A stretch of 64,000 nt of DNA, from NCBI RefSeq assembly GCF_000422445.1, contig NZ_AULU01000017.1:46160-110159 (forward strand), read 5' to 3'. Numbering within the stretch: position 1 is the first letter of the stretch; every line of letters starts with the position of its first letter. Below are positions 26,787-36,873 of the stretch, in pieces. Origin of the DNA: Paenibacillus assamensis DSM 18201. Its GTDB lineage: Bacteria; Bacillota; Bacilli; Paenibacillales; Paenibacillaceae. The notes below the pieces were generated by a model that saw nothing but the letters and a program-made list of their open reading frames with translations, was not told where the DNA came from and did not search any database. The position numbers were made by a program, and so were the translations under genes.

Positions 26787-26844
26787 TAGAAGATACCCAT
26801 TTCCAAACCGTTCATAGTGCCCAACGTCTCATCTATATGTATAC

Positions 26845-26898
26845 GTACAAAAAGAACCTTCTGCTCCACAGTTAGTGGTTGGAAGGTTCTTTTTGTAC
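26845..26898. terminator. Bidirectional terminator
   Basis: GTACAAAAAGAACCTTC and its exact reverse complement form a 17-bp perfect stem with a 20-nt loop between the convergent YqfQ-like and pit genes. The A and T runs within the arms let it terminate either strand. Confidence 0.9.
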
Positions 26899-26931
26899 TC
26901 TATTTCAATACCTGCCTTACCCCAAATGAGC

Positions 26932-27948
26932 TTAGCGCAGGAATAAAAGATCAATCAATTTAAAGACAACTATAGCTAGTCCCGCGCAGATCGGAATCGT
27001 AATAAACCATGTAACAACGATTCGTCCTGCCACACCCCATTTAACAGCGGAGAAGCGCTTTGCAGAACCTACACCAAGAATGGAAGACGTGATCGCATGC
27101 GTTGTACTTACTGGAAGACCTATAAATGTTGCACCCATAATGACGGATGCAGCGGAGAAGTCAGCCGCAAAGCCGTTAATCGGTTCAATTTTAAAAATCT
27201 TCGTACCCATCGTCTTAATAATCTTCCAACCACCGACAGCTGTACCTAGTGCCATAGCAATCGCTGCAGAAAGTTTAACCCACGTTTGAATTTCCATATC
27301 ACCACTAGCTTGGAATCCGCCAGCGATAAGTGCAAACGTGATGATACCCATCGCTTTTTGCGCATCATTCGTACCATGCGTAAACGCTTGGAATGCAGCT
27401 GTAACGATTTGCATCGAACGGAAACCTTTATTGACAGTGTGCGGACTGCGTCTGCCAAAGATCCATTTTAAAATCGTCATAATACAGTAACCGATGGCAA
27501 AAGCAAGAATGGGCGAAACAATTAGTGCAATTACAATATTTTTGAACCCAGCCATATTCAGTGCATCCATACCTGCTCCGGCATAAACGCCACCTGCCAA
27601 TGCACCGATAAGTGCGTGGGAGGAGGATGATGGAATACCGAACCACCATGTAACCAAGTTCCAAATGATCGCTGCAATAAGTGCAGCTGCTACGATTTCT
27701 ACCCCAAACTCAAGTTGAGCAGGGTCAGCGATACTACCACCGATCGTCTTCGCAACACCTGTAAACGCAAGTGCACCAACAAAGTTCATCACCGAAGCCA
27801 AAATAATCGCTCGACGAGGTGTTAACGCTCGCGTGGATACCGAAGTTGCAATCGCATTAGCTGTATCGTGGAAGCCGTTGATGAAGTCGAACGCCAAAGC
27901 CAAGAAGATGACGAACGAAATCACGATTAAACCCATATCTATTGTCAT
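26932..27948 (-). CDS. Inorganic phosphate transporter, Pit family
   Basis: 338 residues with about ten hydrophobic helices. The Pit family repeats are clear: GFHDTANAIATSVSTRALTP near the N terminus and FTHGTNDAQKAMGIITFAL in the second half, with GIPSSSSHALIGALAGG and GLPVSTTHAITSSILGVG. It imports metal-phosphate with protons or cations. It follows the DUF47 gene at 28039 in the usual pair. The ATG lacks a good Shine-Dalgarno of its own but overlaps the stop of a short leader frame with a strong one. Confidence 0.92.
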   Translation of the reverse strand: MTIDMGLIVISFVIFLALAFDFINGFHDTANAIATSVSTRALTPRRAIILASVMNFVGALAFTGVAKTIGGSIADPAQLEFGVEIVAAALIAAIIWNLVTWWFGIPSSSSHALIGALAGGVYAGAGMDALNMAGFKNIVIALIVSPILAFAIGYCIMTILKWIFGRRSPHTVNKGFRSMQIVTAAFQAFTHGTNDAQKAMGIITFALIAGGFQASGDMEIQTWVKLSAAIAMALGTAVGGWKIIKTMGTKIFKIEPINGFAADFSAASVIMGATFIGLPVSTTHAITSSILGVGSAKRFSAVKWGVAGRIVVTWFITIPICAGLAIVVFKLIDLLFLR

Positions 27949-27995
27949 AGTAAACGATTGCTTAGCAATGCTCTAATGAGCGCATGCCCGCGCAA
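27945..27995 (-). CDS. Possible 16-residue leader peptide coupled to pit
   Basis: A TTG codon 7 bp after AAGGAGG opens a 16-codon frame (MRGHALIRALLSNRLL) whose TGA overlaps the pit ATG as ATGA. Because pit itself has a poor ribosome binding site, translation may start here and re-initiate at pit. No conservation evidence is available to me. Confidence 0.35.
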   Translation of the reverse strand: MRGHALIRALLSNRLL

Positions 27996-28038
27996 CCCTA
28001 GACCTCCTTCAATCCTTAAAATACCTGCCAAGGGCTGC

Positions 28039-28650
28039 TTAGGAATTACGCATTACGATCGATTCAAGAATATGTGCAACGTCTTCACAGCTATCTGTTG
28101 TTTCTTCAAGACGCTCATAGATTTCTTTGTACTTAATGAGTGTAATAGGATCTGTAATTGTTGCGAACAAATGCTTAATACCGCGACGTAGAAGCTCGTC
28201 CCCTTCGTTCTCCAGATCATTCACTTTAATGCTGTGCTCACGGATTGCCAACAGCTTCTTCTGAGTCATCAAGCGAATCGCTTTTTGGATCTCATATGTA
28301 CTGCGTTTCAACACATCTGCAAAAAGAATACAGATTTCATCACGCTCGGTTACTTGATACATGTCAAAACGAGAAGCACACGCTTCCATTCCGTCTAGTA
28401 CGTCATCCAGAGCAGTAGTCAAAGCCATAATGTCATCACGTTCGATAGGAGTAATGAACGTTTTGTTCAGCTCCTTCAAAATCGTATGAGTAAATACATC
28501 ATATTTGCTTTCAAGTTCTTTCATGTTTTTTGCAAACTCAGACACATTGTCCATCGTTTCTACACCTTTTACAAACACCTCAGATGCCTGTACGAGTGTA
28601 TCCGCCATGTTTTGCAGCGTTTCAAAAAACACGTCCTTTTTCTTGAACAT
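28039..28650 (-). CDS. DUF47 (PhoU-like) Pit accessory protein
   Basis: 203 residues, all helical, of the DUF47 family related to PhoU (MFKKKDVFFETLQNMADTLV, DDIMALTTALDDVLDGMEA, NDLENEGDELLRRGIKHLF). The acidic E/DxxxD-type helices probably bind metal. Proteins of this family are encoded beside Pit transporters and modulate them. AAAGGAGATTTCAGAA marks the ATG; a long in-frame extension upstream is AT-rich and unlikely to be translated. It lies 90 bp before pit, with the leader frame in between. Confidence 0.88.
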   Translation of the reverse strand: MFKKKDVFFETLQNMADTLVQASEVFVKGVETMDNVSEFAKNMKELESKYDVFTHTILKELNKTFITPIERDDIMALTTALDDVLDGMEACASRFDMYQVTERDEICILFADVLKRSTYEIQKAIRLMTQKKLLAIREHSIKVNDLENEGDELLRRGIKHLFATITDPITLIKYKEIYERLEETTDSCEDVAHILESIVMRNS

Positions 28651-28870
28651 TTCTGAAATCTCCTTTGCAATTAAATTGCATGTGTTGTTTTTGTTGGTCA
28701 AACCATAGGATATCTTATCACAAACTATAGCCTCTTTGTAAAGAATTATATGCGCATAATTCAGCAAAATTTGACGATTTATTTGAGATGAACAGATAAT
28801 GACTCGAATTAGGAACCAGCTCTGTCGACATTTTTATGCAAAGTGGCTAAAAACCGCGTCATATCGCCTT

Positions 28871-29989
28871 TTATTGCGCTTTCCACACAGCGCGATCTTT
28901 ACTCGATTTATCATCTGTAATGATTAACATATGAGTCGTTCCAGGCTTGAGTAATGCTTCTTGTCCATTAACCTTGAATGTAAATGCCCCATTTGTACGC
29001 AACCACTCACCATTTATCGCTTGTCCATCACGAATAATTACGGCTCGCCCGCCTGCACGCACATCAACCTCAAGCCGTCCGACATCATCTACTACTCGAT
29101 GCTTCGCATATATAAGAACAAGATTGGCTGCCTTTAGCGCTTCACCGCTAATTTTGTCCGTATGCGGAGCTCCTGCCATGTGCCGGATATAATGCCCACT
29201 ACGCTCTTCGTATTGATACTCAACCAATTCCGAATGATTGGAGAAGGCAACTCGTAAGTACTTTGCAGTTTCACCCTGCATTGCAGCGTTCGTATGGTCA
29301 GCACGATCATGGTGCACAAATGAAAATGCTGGTACATCTGCGGTCATCTCATACTTTTTCTTTGTCATGCCTTGAGCGATCTTTTCTGCATTTGTATATA
29401 AGTTGTGAGGAGCTCTCCGCTGCTTGTCTCTCCAAAAATAAGGTCCTGCATTGCTGATCTCATCTAAATAGTCTTTGTTTTGTCGCTGCAAAATACGGTA
29501 GCCATCTGGGCTTCCACCCGCGTGAACGAGCGCAGCACCGAAGCTTTCCCCAATGTCGATCAGATACGGTCTGATACTGCGTACAGGACCTATCTCACCT
29601 GTATAAGTACTGTCACTGTGATAAATAGCTACTAATCTTGTTATACCGCCTTCCGCCAGTACTTCAACTAGTACATCTGCCTGCTGTAAGCCAGACTGCG
29701 GACGCGCTCGCTTCTGATTGTTTATCATCACTGCAATCGGACGCTTCGTTGGTTCGCCAGCTTCCCAAGCCAAACCGGTTAACGGTGCAGTTACCGTCTC
29801 TGCTTGCAGTTCTTCTGGCGTTGGTATAGGTTCAGCAACTTGTGGGGGAACAACAGGTGTTGTTTCTTGAGGTTCTGGCTTGCTATTGCATGCGGATAAT
29901 AAGATGGTCAAACCTAGTAATACAAGCATCAACCCTTTTCTACGCTGTATAAAATGAGGCACATAAGAATTAAACGATGGTTCAGCCAA
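28871..29989 (-). CDS. yerB: DUF3048 lipoprotein, YerB-like
   Basis: 372 residues. After a short basic N terminus there is a signal segment ending in the lipobox LLSAC (LMLVLLGLTILLSAC), a Pro/Glu-rich linker, then the DUF3048 domain (RPIAVMINNQKRARPQSGLQ, DVLVEVLAEGGITRLVAIYH, IGPVRSIRPYLIDIGESF, ALVHAGGSPDGYRIL) and its C-terminal domain (NLVLIYAKHRVVDDVGRLEV). Function is unknown; it is expected on the outer face of the membrane. GGGAGG lies 8 bp before a TTG codon, preferred over an ATG 11 codons upstream that has no Shine-Dalgarno. Confidence 0.85.
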   Translation of the reverse strand: MAEPSFNSYVPHFIQRRKGLMLVLLGLTILLSACNSKPEPQETTPVVPPQVAEPIPTPEELQAETVTAPLTGLAWEAGEPTKRPIAVMINNQKRARPQSGLQQADVLVEVLAEGGITRLVAIYHSDSTYTGEIGPVRSIRPYLIDIGESFGAALVHAGGSPDGYRILQRQNKDYLDEISNAGPYFWRDKQRRAPHNLYTNAEKIAQGMTKKKYEMTADVPAFSFVHHDRADHTNAAMQGETAKYLRVAFSNHSELVEYQYEERSGHYIRHMAGAPHTDKISGEALKAANLVLIYAKHRVVDDVGRLEVDVRAGGRAVIIRDGQAINGEWLRTNGAFTFKVNGQEALLKPGTTHMLIITDDKSSKDRAVWKAQ

Positions 29990-30077
29990 ATGTGACACCT
30001 CCCTGATTATACTGTCGAACATTTCCAGCTATTTCACGCCTAATTATGGAGGAAAAACTACACCTTGTCTATGAACA

Positions 30078-30110
30078 ACAAAAAGAGCAATCCTCATTAG
30101 AGAATTGCTC
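30078..30110 (-). terminator. Terminator of alpha/beta hydrolase gene
   Basis: GAGCAAT / ATTGCTC hairpin on the minus strand followed by TTTTTGTTGTT, 12 bp beyond the hydrolase stop codon. Confidence 0.7.
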
Positions 30111-30121
30111 ACGTCTCATCT

Positions 30122-30964
30122 TTAAATACTCCAATGCGCCCAACTCTTCTGACGTTGTTCCCATTGATTCAACCACTCTACCGTACGCTCAAATACTACA
30201 CTGCGATGCTCTCCCGACGAATACGTATGATCGGCTTGGAACACAATCTCCTTATCGCATTGTCCGTCACTGCGCATCCAGAAAATTTTCTGGTACAAGA
30301 AACTGTAGTCCGCGGGTATGACATCATCAGATGTCCCGTGGATTAGCAGCACATCACCTGCAAATCTCGCAGCTTCTTGAAACGGCTGGTGCTTGCCAAG
30401 TGTATCAAAATATCGAGGTGTAAACGTATAGCCTGCATAATCAGTCTCGCCACGCTTAATGGATTCATCATACCGAGCACGACCAATAATGTTTACAATA
30501 TCATTAAACGGGTAGGCGACAGGAGACCAAAGCACTAAGCGCTTTACGCGTTGATCACGCACCGCTGTAAGCAAGGCAACTGCTCCACCCAGACTATGTC
30601 CGAGCAGCGTCACACGCTGTGGGTCTACATCGCCGCAGCTCAATGCATAATCAAGCACCGCCTGAGTCTGTTCGATCATCGCATCGATACCGAGGTCACC
30701 GTATGTTCCTGTACTCTCTCCGCAGCCTGCATAATCAAAGCGCACAACAATATGCCCTTCATTCGCCAAGCGTCGCGAAGCATTTACGAACAATCGATCG
30801 ACACCGATACGACTGCCAATAAAGCCATGGCATATGACTGTCAAAGGTACTCTACGACTTGAACCTTCTTCGGATCGCTCCTCATACGGCCCTCGCTTCT
30901 CTGGATAATGGATCGATGCGACGATCCGTTCCTGATTCCATTTCAAATCAACTACCCGCTCCAT
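30122..30964 (-). CDS. Alpha/beta hydrolase
   Basis: 280 residues. The alpha/beta-hydrolase triad is visible: nucleophile Ser124 in LLGHSLGGAVA, an acidic residue in LLIHGTSDDVIP (213-214), and His246 in QADHTYSS. The oxyanion region is VICHGFIGSRIG and FDYAGCGESTG. It resembles cytoplasmic esterase/acylaminoacyl-peptidase-like hydrolases; the substrate cannot be assigned. GGAGG lies somewhat far (about 12 bp) before the ATG. It is a single-gene unit between the pur region and yerB. Confidence 0.82.
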   Translation of the reverse strand: MERVVDLKWNQERIVASIHYPEKRGPYEERSEEGSSRRVPLTVICHGFIGSRIGVDRLFVNASRRLANEGHIVVRFDYAGCGESTGTYGDLGIDAMIEQTQAVLDYALSCGDVDPQRVTLLGHSLGGAVALLTAVRDQRVKRLVLWSPVAYPFNDIVNIIGRARYDESIKRGETDYAGYTFTPRYFDTLGKHQPFQEAARFAGDVLLIHGTSDDVIPADYSFLYQKIFWMRSDGQCDKEIVFQADHTYSSGEHRSVVFERTVEWLNQWEQRQKSWAHWSI

Positions 30965-31146
30965 ACGTCACACCAGCCTCCATATATATCATATAATTCC
31001 GATTAAATTACTTGTATTTAAGTTATAAGCATCTTATCATTTCATCTAAGGCGTGTCAATAAACATCTTTCCATATGTTTACTCCCTTTGAATCTAATAG
31101 CTCTAAGTAAAATTAACTCACCTATTTCACTAGCAAATCAACAATA

Positions 31147-31181
31147 AAAAGCCACACCTTCATAAAGAAAGTGTGGCTTTT
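31147..31181 (-). terminator. Intrinsic terminator
   Basis: AAAAGCCACAC / GTGTGGCTTTT 11-bp perfect stem, 13-nt loop; T-rich on both sides. It terminates the gene at 31294-31725 on the minus strand. Confidence 0.75.
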
Positions 31182-31237
31182 GCTTATTTAATAAAGCAGC
31201 ATTTACATGTTCAGCTTTAGCTTTGGCTACATTACAT

Positions 31238-31267
31238 ACATCTACATCTACATCTACATCTACATCT
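31238..31267 (+). repeat. Hexanucleotide microsatellite (ACATCT)5
   Basis: Five perfect tandem copies of ACATCT, directly downstream of the disordered-protein gene and before its terminator. Confidence 0.9.
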
Positions 31268-31293
31268 CAATGTATCCCATTCCAAGATCTCTC

Positions 31294-31725
31294 TCAATCA
31301 TGCATCCCGTAAAACCAATTGAGCATATGCTGGGTTTCCTTTGCCCCTGCCTGCCAACCATCTTCAGATGCTTCGTTAGACGACACCGGTTCAGCAGCAC
31401 CAAACTTGGGTGCATGCTCCCCAGAGGTAGAGAGAGCTGCTTGCTGCCCCGCGCTGCTGTTAAGACTGACCCCAGCTTGTGCAGAACTGCTAGGTCCTGC
31501 ACCATAACTTAACTCAGCCGTTCCACCAGTCGATGCAGTTACAGCATGCATGGAAGAGCCAGCTGCTCCTTCCGTATCAATACTTAGCGCCTGACCGGGT
31601 TCACTTTGTAAATAAGACTTATATTGCTCTGCCTCATTGGAACCTCGCAAGTTCTCCTCTGATAAAAACTGCTGAGTTAACGCCCAGCCTTCTTGATCGT
31701 AGTTGTCATATTCATAGTTAGTCAT
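31294..31725 (-). CDS. Hypothetical low-complexity protein
   Basis: 143 residues; family not recognised. The N terminus (MTNYEYDNYDQEGWALTQQF) and C terminus (KETQHMLNWFYGMHD) look structured and aromatic, while the middle is Ser/Ala/Gly-rich and disordered. No signal peptide or membrane helix. The gene is supported by GGAGGGGGACTTCGT before ATG and by a terminator downstream. It may be a small spore or envelope-associated protein by composition, but this is a guess. Located between purD and the hydrolase. Confidence 0.55.
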   Translation of the reverse strand: MTNYEYDNYDQEGWALTQQFLSEENLRGSNEAEQYKSYLQSEPGQALSIDTEGAAGSSMHAVTASTGGTAELSYGAGPSSSAQAGVSLNSSAGQQAALSTSGEHAPKFGAAEPVSSNEASEDGWQAGAKETQHMLNWFYGMHD

Positions 31726-31920
31726 ACGAAGTCCCCCTCCACTTGTTCACGCACATTCCTATCGTTCAACCTTATGATGATGCGCAGGAATATGCGTATG
31801 CCTGTCGTTAGAATAGGCTTAGTATGAGATGGTTATGCTGCCGCTATTCGTCTTTATGCTCAAGAGATGGAGGAACTTTCGTTCACTGACACAAATTCGC
31901 CACAAGCCTGTCTACAAAGT

Positions 31921-31971
31921 AAAAGAAGCTCGCTCCCTCATTTCACAATTGAAAGAGAGAAAGAGCTTCTT
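31921..31971 (-). terminator. Terminator of pur operon
   Basis: AAGAAGCTC / GAGCTTCTT outer stem with a second imperfect inner stem (CTCATTTC / GAAAGAGAG), just beyond the purD stop codon and followed by TTTTACTTT on the minus strand. Confidence 0.7.
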
Positions 31972-31980
31972 AACGTGTAG

Positions 31981-33264
31981 TTAACCAATAACAGCACCGT
32001 TCAGCGATTTTTCCGCAATGTCTTTTCGATACTGCATGCCTTGGAATGATACCGCCTTTACCGCTGCATAAGCAGCTTGCTGTGCTGCACGAACATCTGC
32101 ACCACGTCCAACTATACCAAGCACACGCCCACCATTTGTCACAAACTGACCTTCGCTGTCACGCTTCGTACCTGCGTGGAAGACAAGTGCATGGCGAGCA
32201 GCTTCTTCTAGTCCTTGAATGACATCGCCTTTGCGAGGCTTGTCTGGATAACCTCCTGCTGCCACAATCACACAGACAGCCGCTTCATCATCCCACTCTA
32301 ATTCGATCTGATGCAATGTTCCATCGACAACCGCGTTAAAGACAGTCAGCAAATCGGTCTTCAAGCGTGGCAGCACAACCTGTGTCTCAGGATCACCGAA
32401 GCGAGCGTTGAATTCAACTACCTTAGGCTTGCCTTGCGGCGTAATCATAAGGCCTGCGAATAAAATTCCTTTGAAAGGACGTCCTTCCGCAACCATCGCC
32501 TTAGCGGTAGGTTCAATAATCGTACGAATCGCTTCCTCTACAATACTGTCCGACATATGCGGCAAAGGACTGTATGTCCCCATACCGCCCGTATTAGGTC
32601 CACGATCACCGTCGAATATCGGTTTATGATCCTGTGCAGGCACACATGCGCGTACCGTTTCTCCATCTACGAAAGCCAAGATCGACATTTCCTGTCCCTG
32701 CATAAATTCCTCAATGACGATTCGATTTCCCGAGGCACCAAATTTGCCGTCCACCATTATTTCTTGCAGCGTTTGCTCTGCTTCTGCCATCGTTTGAGCA
32801 ATGATTACGCCTTTACCAGCCGCCAATCCATCCGCTTTGATGACAATCGGCAGTGCTTGTTCACGTACATATGCCAACGCAGTATTTATATCGTCGAATG
32901 TTTCATAAGCAGCCGTGGGAATCTCATATTTGCGAAGCAAATGCTTCATAAATACTTTGCTGCCCTCGATCTCTGCTGCCGCCTTATTCGGCCCGAACAC
33001 GCGTAGACCATGACTTTCCAGCACATCTGTAATCCCTTCTGCCAGAGGATCATCTGGTCCTACGATAACTAATTCCACACCTGTTTCCACCGCATAGGCC
33101 GCCATACCTTCAAAGTCGCTTACAGCGATGTCCACGCACTCAGCCATCTCTGCTATACCCGCATTTCCTGGTGCACAGACAACCTCTCTAACTTGATCGC
33201 TTTGCAGCAAAGACCATACTAACGTATGTTCACGTCCCCCGCCGCCGATAACCAATACTCTCAC
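31981..33264 (-). CDS. purD: Phosphoribosylamine-glycine ligase
   Basis: 427 residues, normal length. It forms glycinamide ribonucleotide from phosphoribosylamine, glycine and ATP, step two of IMP synthesis. ATP-grasp enzyme with MRVLVIGGGGREHTLVW at the N terminus, IVIKADGLAAGKGVIIA, DGDRGPNTGGMGTYSP and EFNARFGDPETQ. GTG start with GGAGGTGTCGAC in front. Last gene of the purS-purD unit, 42 bp after purH, with a terminator following. Confidence 0.97.
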   Translation of the reverse strand: MRVLVIGGGGREHTLVWSLLQSDQVREVVCAPGNAGIAEMAECVDIAVSDFEGMAAYAVETGVELVIVGPDDPLAEGITDVLESHGLRVFGPNKAAAEIEGSKVFMKHLLRKYEIPTAAYETFDDINTALAYVREQALPIVIKADGLAAGKGVIIAQTMAEAEQTLQEIMVDGKFGASGNRIVIEEFMQGQEMSILAFVDGETVRACVPAQDHKPIFDGDRGPNTGGMGTYSPLPHMSDSIVEEAIRTIIEPTAKAMVAEGRPFKGILFAGLMITPQGKPKVVEFNARFGDPETQVVLPRLKTDLLTVFNAVVDGTLHQIELEWDDEAAVCVIVAAGGYPDKPRKGDVIQGLEEAARHALVFHAGTKRDSEGQFVTNGGRVLGIVGRGADVRAAQQAAYAAVKAVSFQGMQYRKDIAEKSLNGAVIG

Positions 33265-33306
33265 GTCGACACCTCCGCCTATAATCGGTCCCTAACACGA
33301 AATTTG

Positions 33307-34854
33307 TTAATGTTTAAAATGACGTACGCCCGTCATGACCATGGCAATTCCGTAATCATTCGCCACTTGAATAGACTCTTCATCACGAATCGAGCCGCCT
33401 GGCTGAATGACCGCCGTAATGCCTGCTTTCGCAGCCAATTCAAGCGTATCTCCCATTGGGAAAAAGGCATCAGAAGCAAGGATTGCACCGCGCGCCTTCT
33501 CTCCTGCTTGCTCAATCGCAATTTTCGCTGCACCGACACGGTTCATTTGACCTGCGCCAATTCCTACCGTCATCCCATCTTTCACAAGTACGATTGCATT
33601 GGACTTCACATGCTTCACTACATTCCAGCCGAATTGCAGCTGCTCCAACTCAGACTCCGTTGCTTCACGGCTCGTAACCGTTTGAAGCTTGTCAGCTTGC
33701 AGCGTATGAACATCTGTCTCCTGAACGAGCAGCCCACCCGCAATGGAAGTATACTGCCATGCTGCACGACGTGCCTCTGGCGTTGGCTGAACCCCTGTGC
33801 GAAGTAAGCGAAGATTTTTTTTCTGCTTCAATATATCAAGTGCCTCTGTTGTAAAATCAGGAGCAATGACGATCTCAAGGAATATCTCATTAAGCATTTG
33901 TGCCGTATCCGCATCTATAGGACGATTGGCTGCCACAATACCACCAAAGATGGATGTCGGATCAGACTCATACGCTTTGCGGTAAGCTTCATAGATGCTA
34001 GCTCCAATGCCAACTCCACAAGGATTCATGTGCTTAACAGCCGCAACAGCTGGACCTTCAAATTCAGATACGATCGCAATTGCCGCATTCGCATCCTGAA
34101 TATTGTTGTAAGACAATTCTTTGCCGTGTAGCTGCTCCGCTGTAGGCAACGAACCACGCTCAGCTAATGGAGCACGATAAAACGCAGCCTGCTGATGAGG
34201 ATTCTCCCCATAGCGTAGAGATTGTGATTTTTCATAAGTTACCGTTAGACGTTCTGGGAAAGTCTCGCCTACTTGTTCCGTTAAATAGCCCGAGATAAGC
34301 GCATCATAAGAAGCTGTATGACGGAATACCTTCGCCGCCAAGCGCTTGCGTGTTTCAAGCGTCGTGTCACCTTCTGCTTGAAGTTCACTGATAACTTGGC
34401 CATAATCTGCCGCATCCACCACGACTGTCACAAAGGCATGGTTCTTTGCCGCAGAGCGAAGCATCGTTGGACCGCCAATATCGATGTTCTCGATTGCATC
34501 TTCATACGTTACATCTGGTTTCTCAATCGTTTCTTGGAAAGGATACAAATTCACGACAACGAGGTCGATATAAGAAAGCCCTAGTTCCTGCATTTGCGCC
34601 TGATGCTCAGCATTGTCGCGCACCGCAAGCAATCCACTGTGTACCGCGGGATGCAGCGTCTTCACTCGCCCATCCATAATTTCAGGGAAGCCTGTCACTT
34701 CTGAAATGCCGATAACAGGTACTTCAGACTGCTCCAGCAGCGTTTTTGTGCCGCCTGTCGAAATAATTTCTACACCTGCATCTGCCAACGCACGCGCAAA
34801 CTCTACCACACCAGATTTATCTGATACACTTATAAGCGCTCTCTTAATCGACAT
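33307..34854 (-). CDS. purH: AICAR transformylase/IMP cyclohydrolase
   Basis: 515 residues. Bifunctional enzyme of the last two steps of IMP synthesis. The N-terminal MGS-like cyclohydrolase domain shows [20 protein letters not shown] and [28 protein letters not shown]; the transformylase part shows [27 protein letters not shown] with the reactive region, [13 protein letters not shown] and [29 protein letters not shown] precedes ATG. Lies 120 bp after purN in the operon. Confidence 0.97.
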   Translation of the reverse strand: MSIKRALISVSDKSGVVEFARALADAGVEIISTGGTKTLLEQSEVPVIGISEVTGFPEIMDGRVKTLHPAVHSGLLAVRDNAEHQAQMQELGLSYIDLVVVNLYPFQETIEKPDVTYEDAIENIDIGGPTMLRSAAKNHAFVTVVVDAADYGQVISELQAEGDTTLETRKRLAAKVFRHTASYDALISGYLTEQVGETFPERLTVTYEKSQSLRYGENPHQQAAFYRAPLAERGSLPTAEQLHGKELSYNNIQDANAAIAIVSEFEGPAVAAVKHMNPCGVGIGASIYEAYRKAYESDPTSIFGGIVAANRPIDADTAQMLNEIFLEIVIAPDFTTEALDILKQKKNLRLLRTGVQPTPEARRAAWQYTSIAGGLLVQETDVHTLQADKLQTVTSREATESELEQLQFGWNVVKHVKSNAIVLVKDGMTVGIGAGQMNRVGAAKIAIEQAGEKARGAILASDAFFPMGDTLELAAKAGITAVIQPGGSIRDEESIQVANDYGIAMVMTGVRHFKH

Positions 34855-34974
34855 TACTTTCTCTCCTCCATGATAACTAGATTGAGATTTTCTATCATTT
34901 TACATGCCATATCCATTAACATGCTACAACATCTACTGCAACGATTCGAAAATAATTGCTATATGACTCTCACT

Positions 34975-35577
34975 CTACGCTCTACTTGGACTCAATCTTC
35001 CTGCCACTACGTCAGCTACCGCAGCTGGATAAAGCTCATGTTCAGCAGCATGAATGCGAGCAGTTAGCGTCTCCACAGTATCATGCTCCTCCACGAAAAC
35101 AACCCGCTGCGCCAATATCGCCCCTGTATCCATTCCTTCATCAACGAGATGTACGGTAACACCTGTCACACGCACCCCATAATCGAACGCTTGCTTCACT
35201 GCATTCAATCCAGGAAATGCAGGCAGCAGCGAAGGATGGATGTTCAGTATGCGCCCACCGTAAGCACGCAACAACACAGGCGTTACAAGACGCATGTACC
35301 CCGCTAGCACAATCCAATCAATCCGCTCTTCGCGCAGCTTCAGCAATACGGCTTCCTCATACTGTTCTCGACTCGAATAAGCCTTTGGTGTAAAGCATGC
35401 CGCAGGTACCCCCGCAGCCTCGGCACGCTTTACAGCATAAGCTTGCGGCTTATCGCATACGAGCAGCGCAATATCACACTCGTATCGCGCTGGCTCTGCT
35501 TGGAAAGCATCAACGAGAGCTTGAAAATTCGAGCCTAATCCAGATGCAAACACTGCAATTCTCGGACGACGCTTCAT
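34975..35577 (-). CDS. purN: Phosphoribosylglycinamide formyltransferase
   Basis: 200 residues. Transfers formyl from 10-formyltetrahydrofolate to GAR. Family motifs: IAVFASGLGSNFQALVDAF, the catalytic Asn/His region RILNIHPSLLPAFPGL and the Asp in GVTVHLVDEGMDTGAIL. An ATG overlapping the purM stop opens a frame 22 codons longer, but AAGGAGAGAGC lies right before MKRRPRIAVF, the usual N terminus, so that is chosen. Confidence 0.95.
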   Translation of the reverse strand: MKRRPRIAVFASGLGSNFQALVDAFQAEPARYECDIALLVCDKPQAYAVKRAEAAGVPAACFTPKAYSSREQYEEAVLLKLREERIDWIVLAGYMRLVTPVLLRAYGGRILNIHPSLLPAFPGLNAVKQAFDYGVRVTGVTVHLVDEGMDTGAILAQRVVFVEEHDTVETLTARIHAAEHELYPAAVADVVAGRLSPSRA

Positions 35578-35639
35578 GCTCTCTCCTTGCTCCATACTCC
35601 TTTTATCCGTTCCATTCACACCTTGCAACCCCTGTAAAC

Positions 35640-36686
35640 TCATAGCCCTAATTCAGGAATACGTACTTTTCGAGAACCTTCCTGTACCGTACCGATCCGG
35701 TACACCGCTTCTCCGTTCGCTTCCAACAGCTCCATCGCACGTACCGCATCTGACTCTGCTATGACAGCAATCATACCGATTCCCATATTAAACGTCATGT
35801 ACAATTCTTCTGCCGTTAGGCTGCCCTCACGCTCTAACAGCTGGAATATCGGATGTACAGGCCATGTACCTGCCTCGATCTCAACATCGACATGCTCAGG
35901 CAGCACACGCGGAATATTTTCCAAGAACCCGCCTCCCGTAATATGCGCCAACCCTTTCACTTTGACATGCTCCATAAGTTTCAAAAGCGGCTTTACATAG
36001 ATACGAGTAGGTGTCAGTAATACTTCACCTAAGGTCTGCTCTGTCTCAAGCTCTGGCATCGCAGCCTCAAGCGAGTATCCAGCTTGTTCCAATAGAAGTT
36101 TGCGTACGAGTGAGAAGCCATTGCTGTGTAATCCGCTGGAGGAGAGTCCAAGCACCACATCACCTGGTTGAATATCCGCACCCGTAATCACATTTTTCTT
36201 GTCTACTACCCCGACACTGAAGCCAGCAATGTCATATTCCTCAGCACTATACATGCCTGGCATTTCTGCTGTCTCTCCACCAATCAGTGAGCAACCTGCC
36301 TGAGCGCAGCCTTCCGCTACACCGCTCACAATGCTCTCGATCTTCGCTGGCTCTACTTTGCCGCAAGCAAGATAATCAAGGAAGAAGAGCGGCTCTGCCC
36401 CTTGCACCACGATATCATTTACACACATCGCAACTGCATCAATTCCAATCGTATCATGCTTATTCGCTGCAAAAGCCAGCATCAGCTTCGTTCCAACACC
36501 ATCTGTTCCAGAGACGAGCACCGGCTCCTCATATTGCTTCGCATTCAATTGGAACAAGGCGCCGAAACCACCAACATCCGTCAATACTTCTGGTCGGAAC
36601 GTGCGACGCACATGTTTCTTCATACGCTCAACGGCTTCATTGCCAGCCGCTATGTCAACCCCGGCTTGCTTGTATGCTTCAGACAT
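35640..36686 (-). CDS. purM: Phosphoribosylformylglycinamidine cyclo-ligase
   Basis: 348 residues. Converts FGAM to aminoimidazole ribonucleotide with ATP. Motifs: [66 protein letters not shown] and [33 protein letters not shown] precedes the ATG of MSEAYKQ; an ATG six codons earlier is inside that Shine-Dalgarno context. It is separated from purF by 187 bp holding a palindromic repeat. Confidence 0.96.
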   Translation of the reverse strand: MSEAYKQAGVDIAAGNEAVERMKKHVRRTFRPEVLTDVGGFGALFQLNAKQYEEPVLVSGTDGVGTKLMLAFAANKHDTIGIDAVAMCVNDIVVQGAEPLFFLDYLACGKVEPAKIESIVSGVAEGCAQAGCSLIGGETAEMPGMYSAEEYDIAGFSVGVVDKKNVITGADIQPGDVVLGLSSSGLHSNGFSLVRKLLLEQAGYSLEAAMPELETEQTLGEVLLTPTRIYVKPLLKLMEHVKVKGLAHITGGGFLENIPRVLPEHVDVEIEAGTWPVHPIFQLLEREGSLTAEELYMTFNMGIGMIAVIAESDAVRAMELLEANGEAVYRIGTVQEGSRKVRIPELGL

Positions 36687-36773
36687 GGTTTCTCTCCTCT
36701 TCATGAGTAAAAGATAGTAAAGGAAAATATTGTTGCGTATCGTTTAAGAAATTAAGAGACAGGTCTCATTTCC

Positions 36774-36838
36774 GCTCGCTGTTGTAGTCGAGTTCTTTGA
36801 TGACAAGTTCTAGGGTTACAACTCAACTACAAAGACGA
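36774..36838. repeat. Palindromic intergenic element, copy 1
   Basis: TTGTAGTCGAGTT and AACTCAACTACAA (one wobble) form a long hairpin in the purM-purF gap. Its left arm and loop entry, TCGCTGTTGTAGTCGAGTTC followed by TTTG, match the copy between purB and purC at 20 of 24 positions or better. Confidence 0.6.
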
Positions 36839-36873
36839 CCACTAACGTTTCTTCAATACGATTTTGCTGCCTA

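Noticed and set aside
31838..31983. 49-codon plus-strand frame (begins MLPLFVFMLKRW)
   Set aside because: No ribosome binding site, and it runs through the pur operon terminator.
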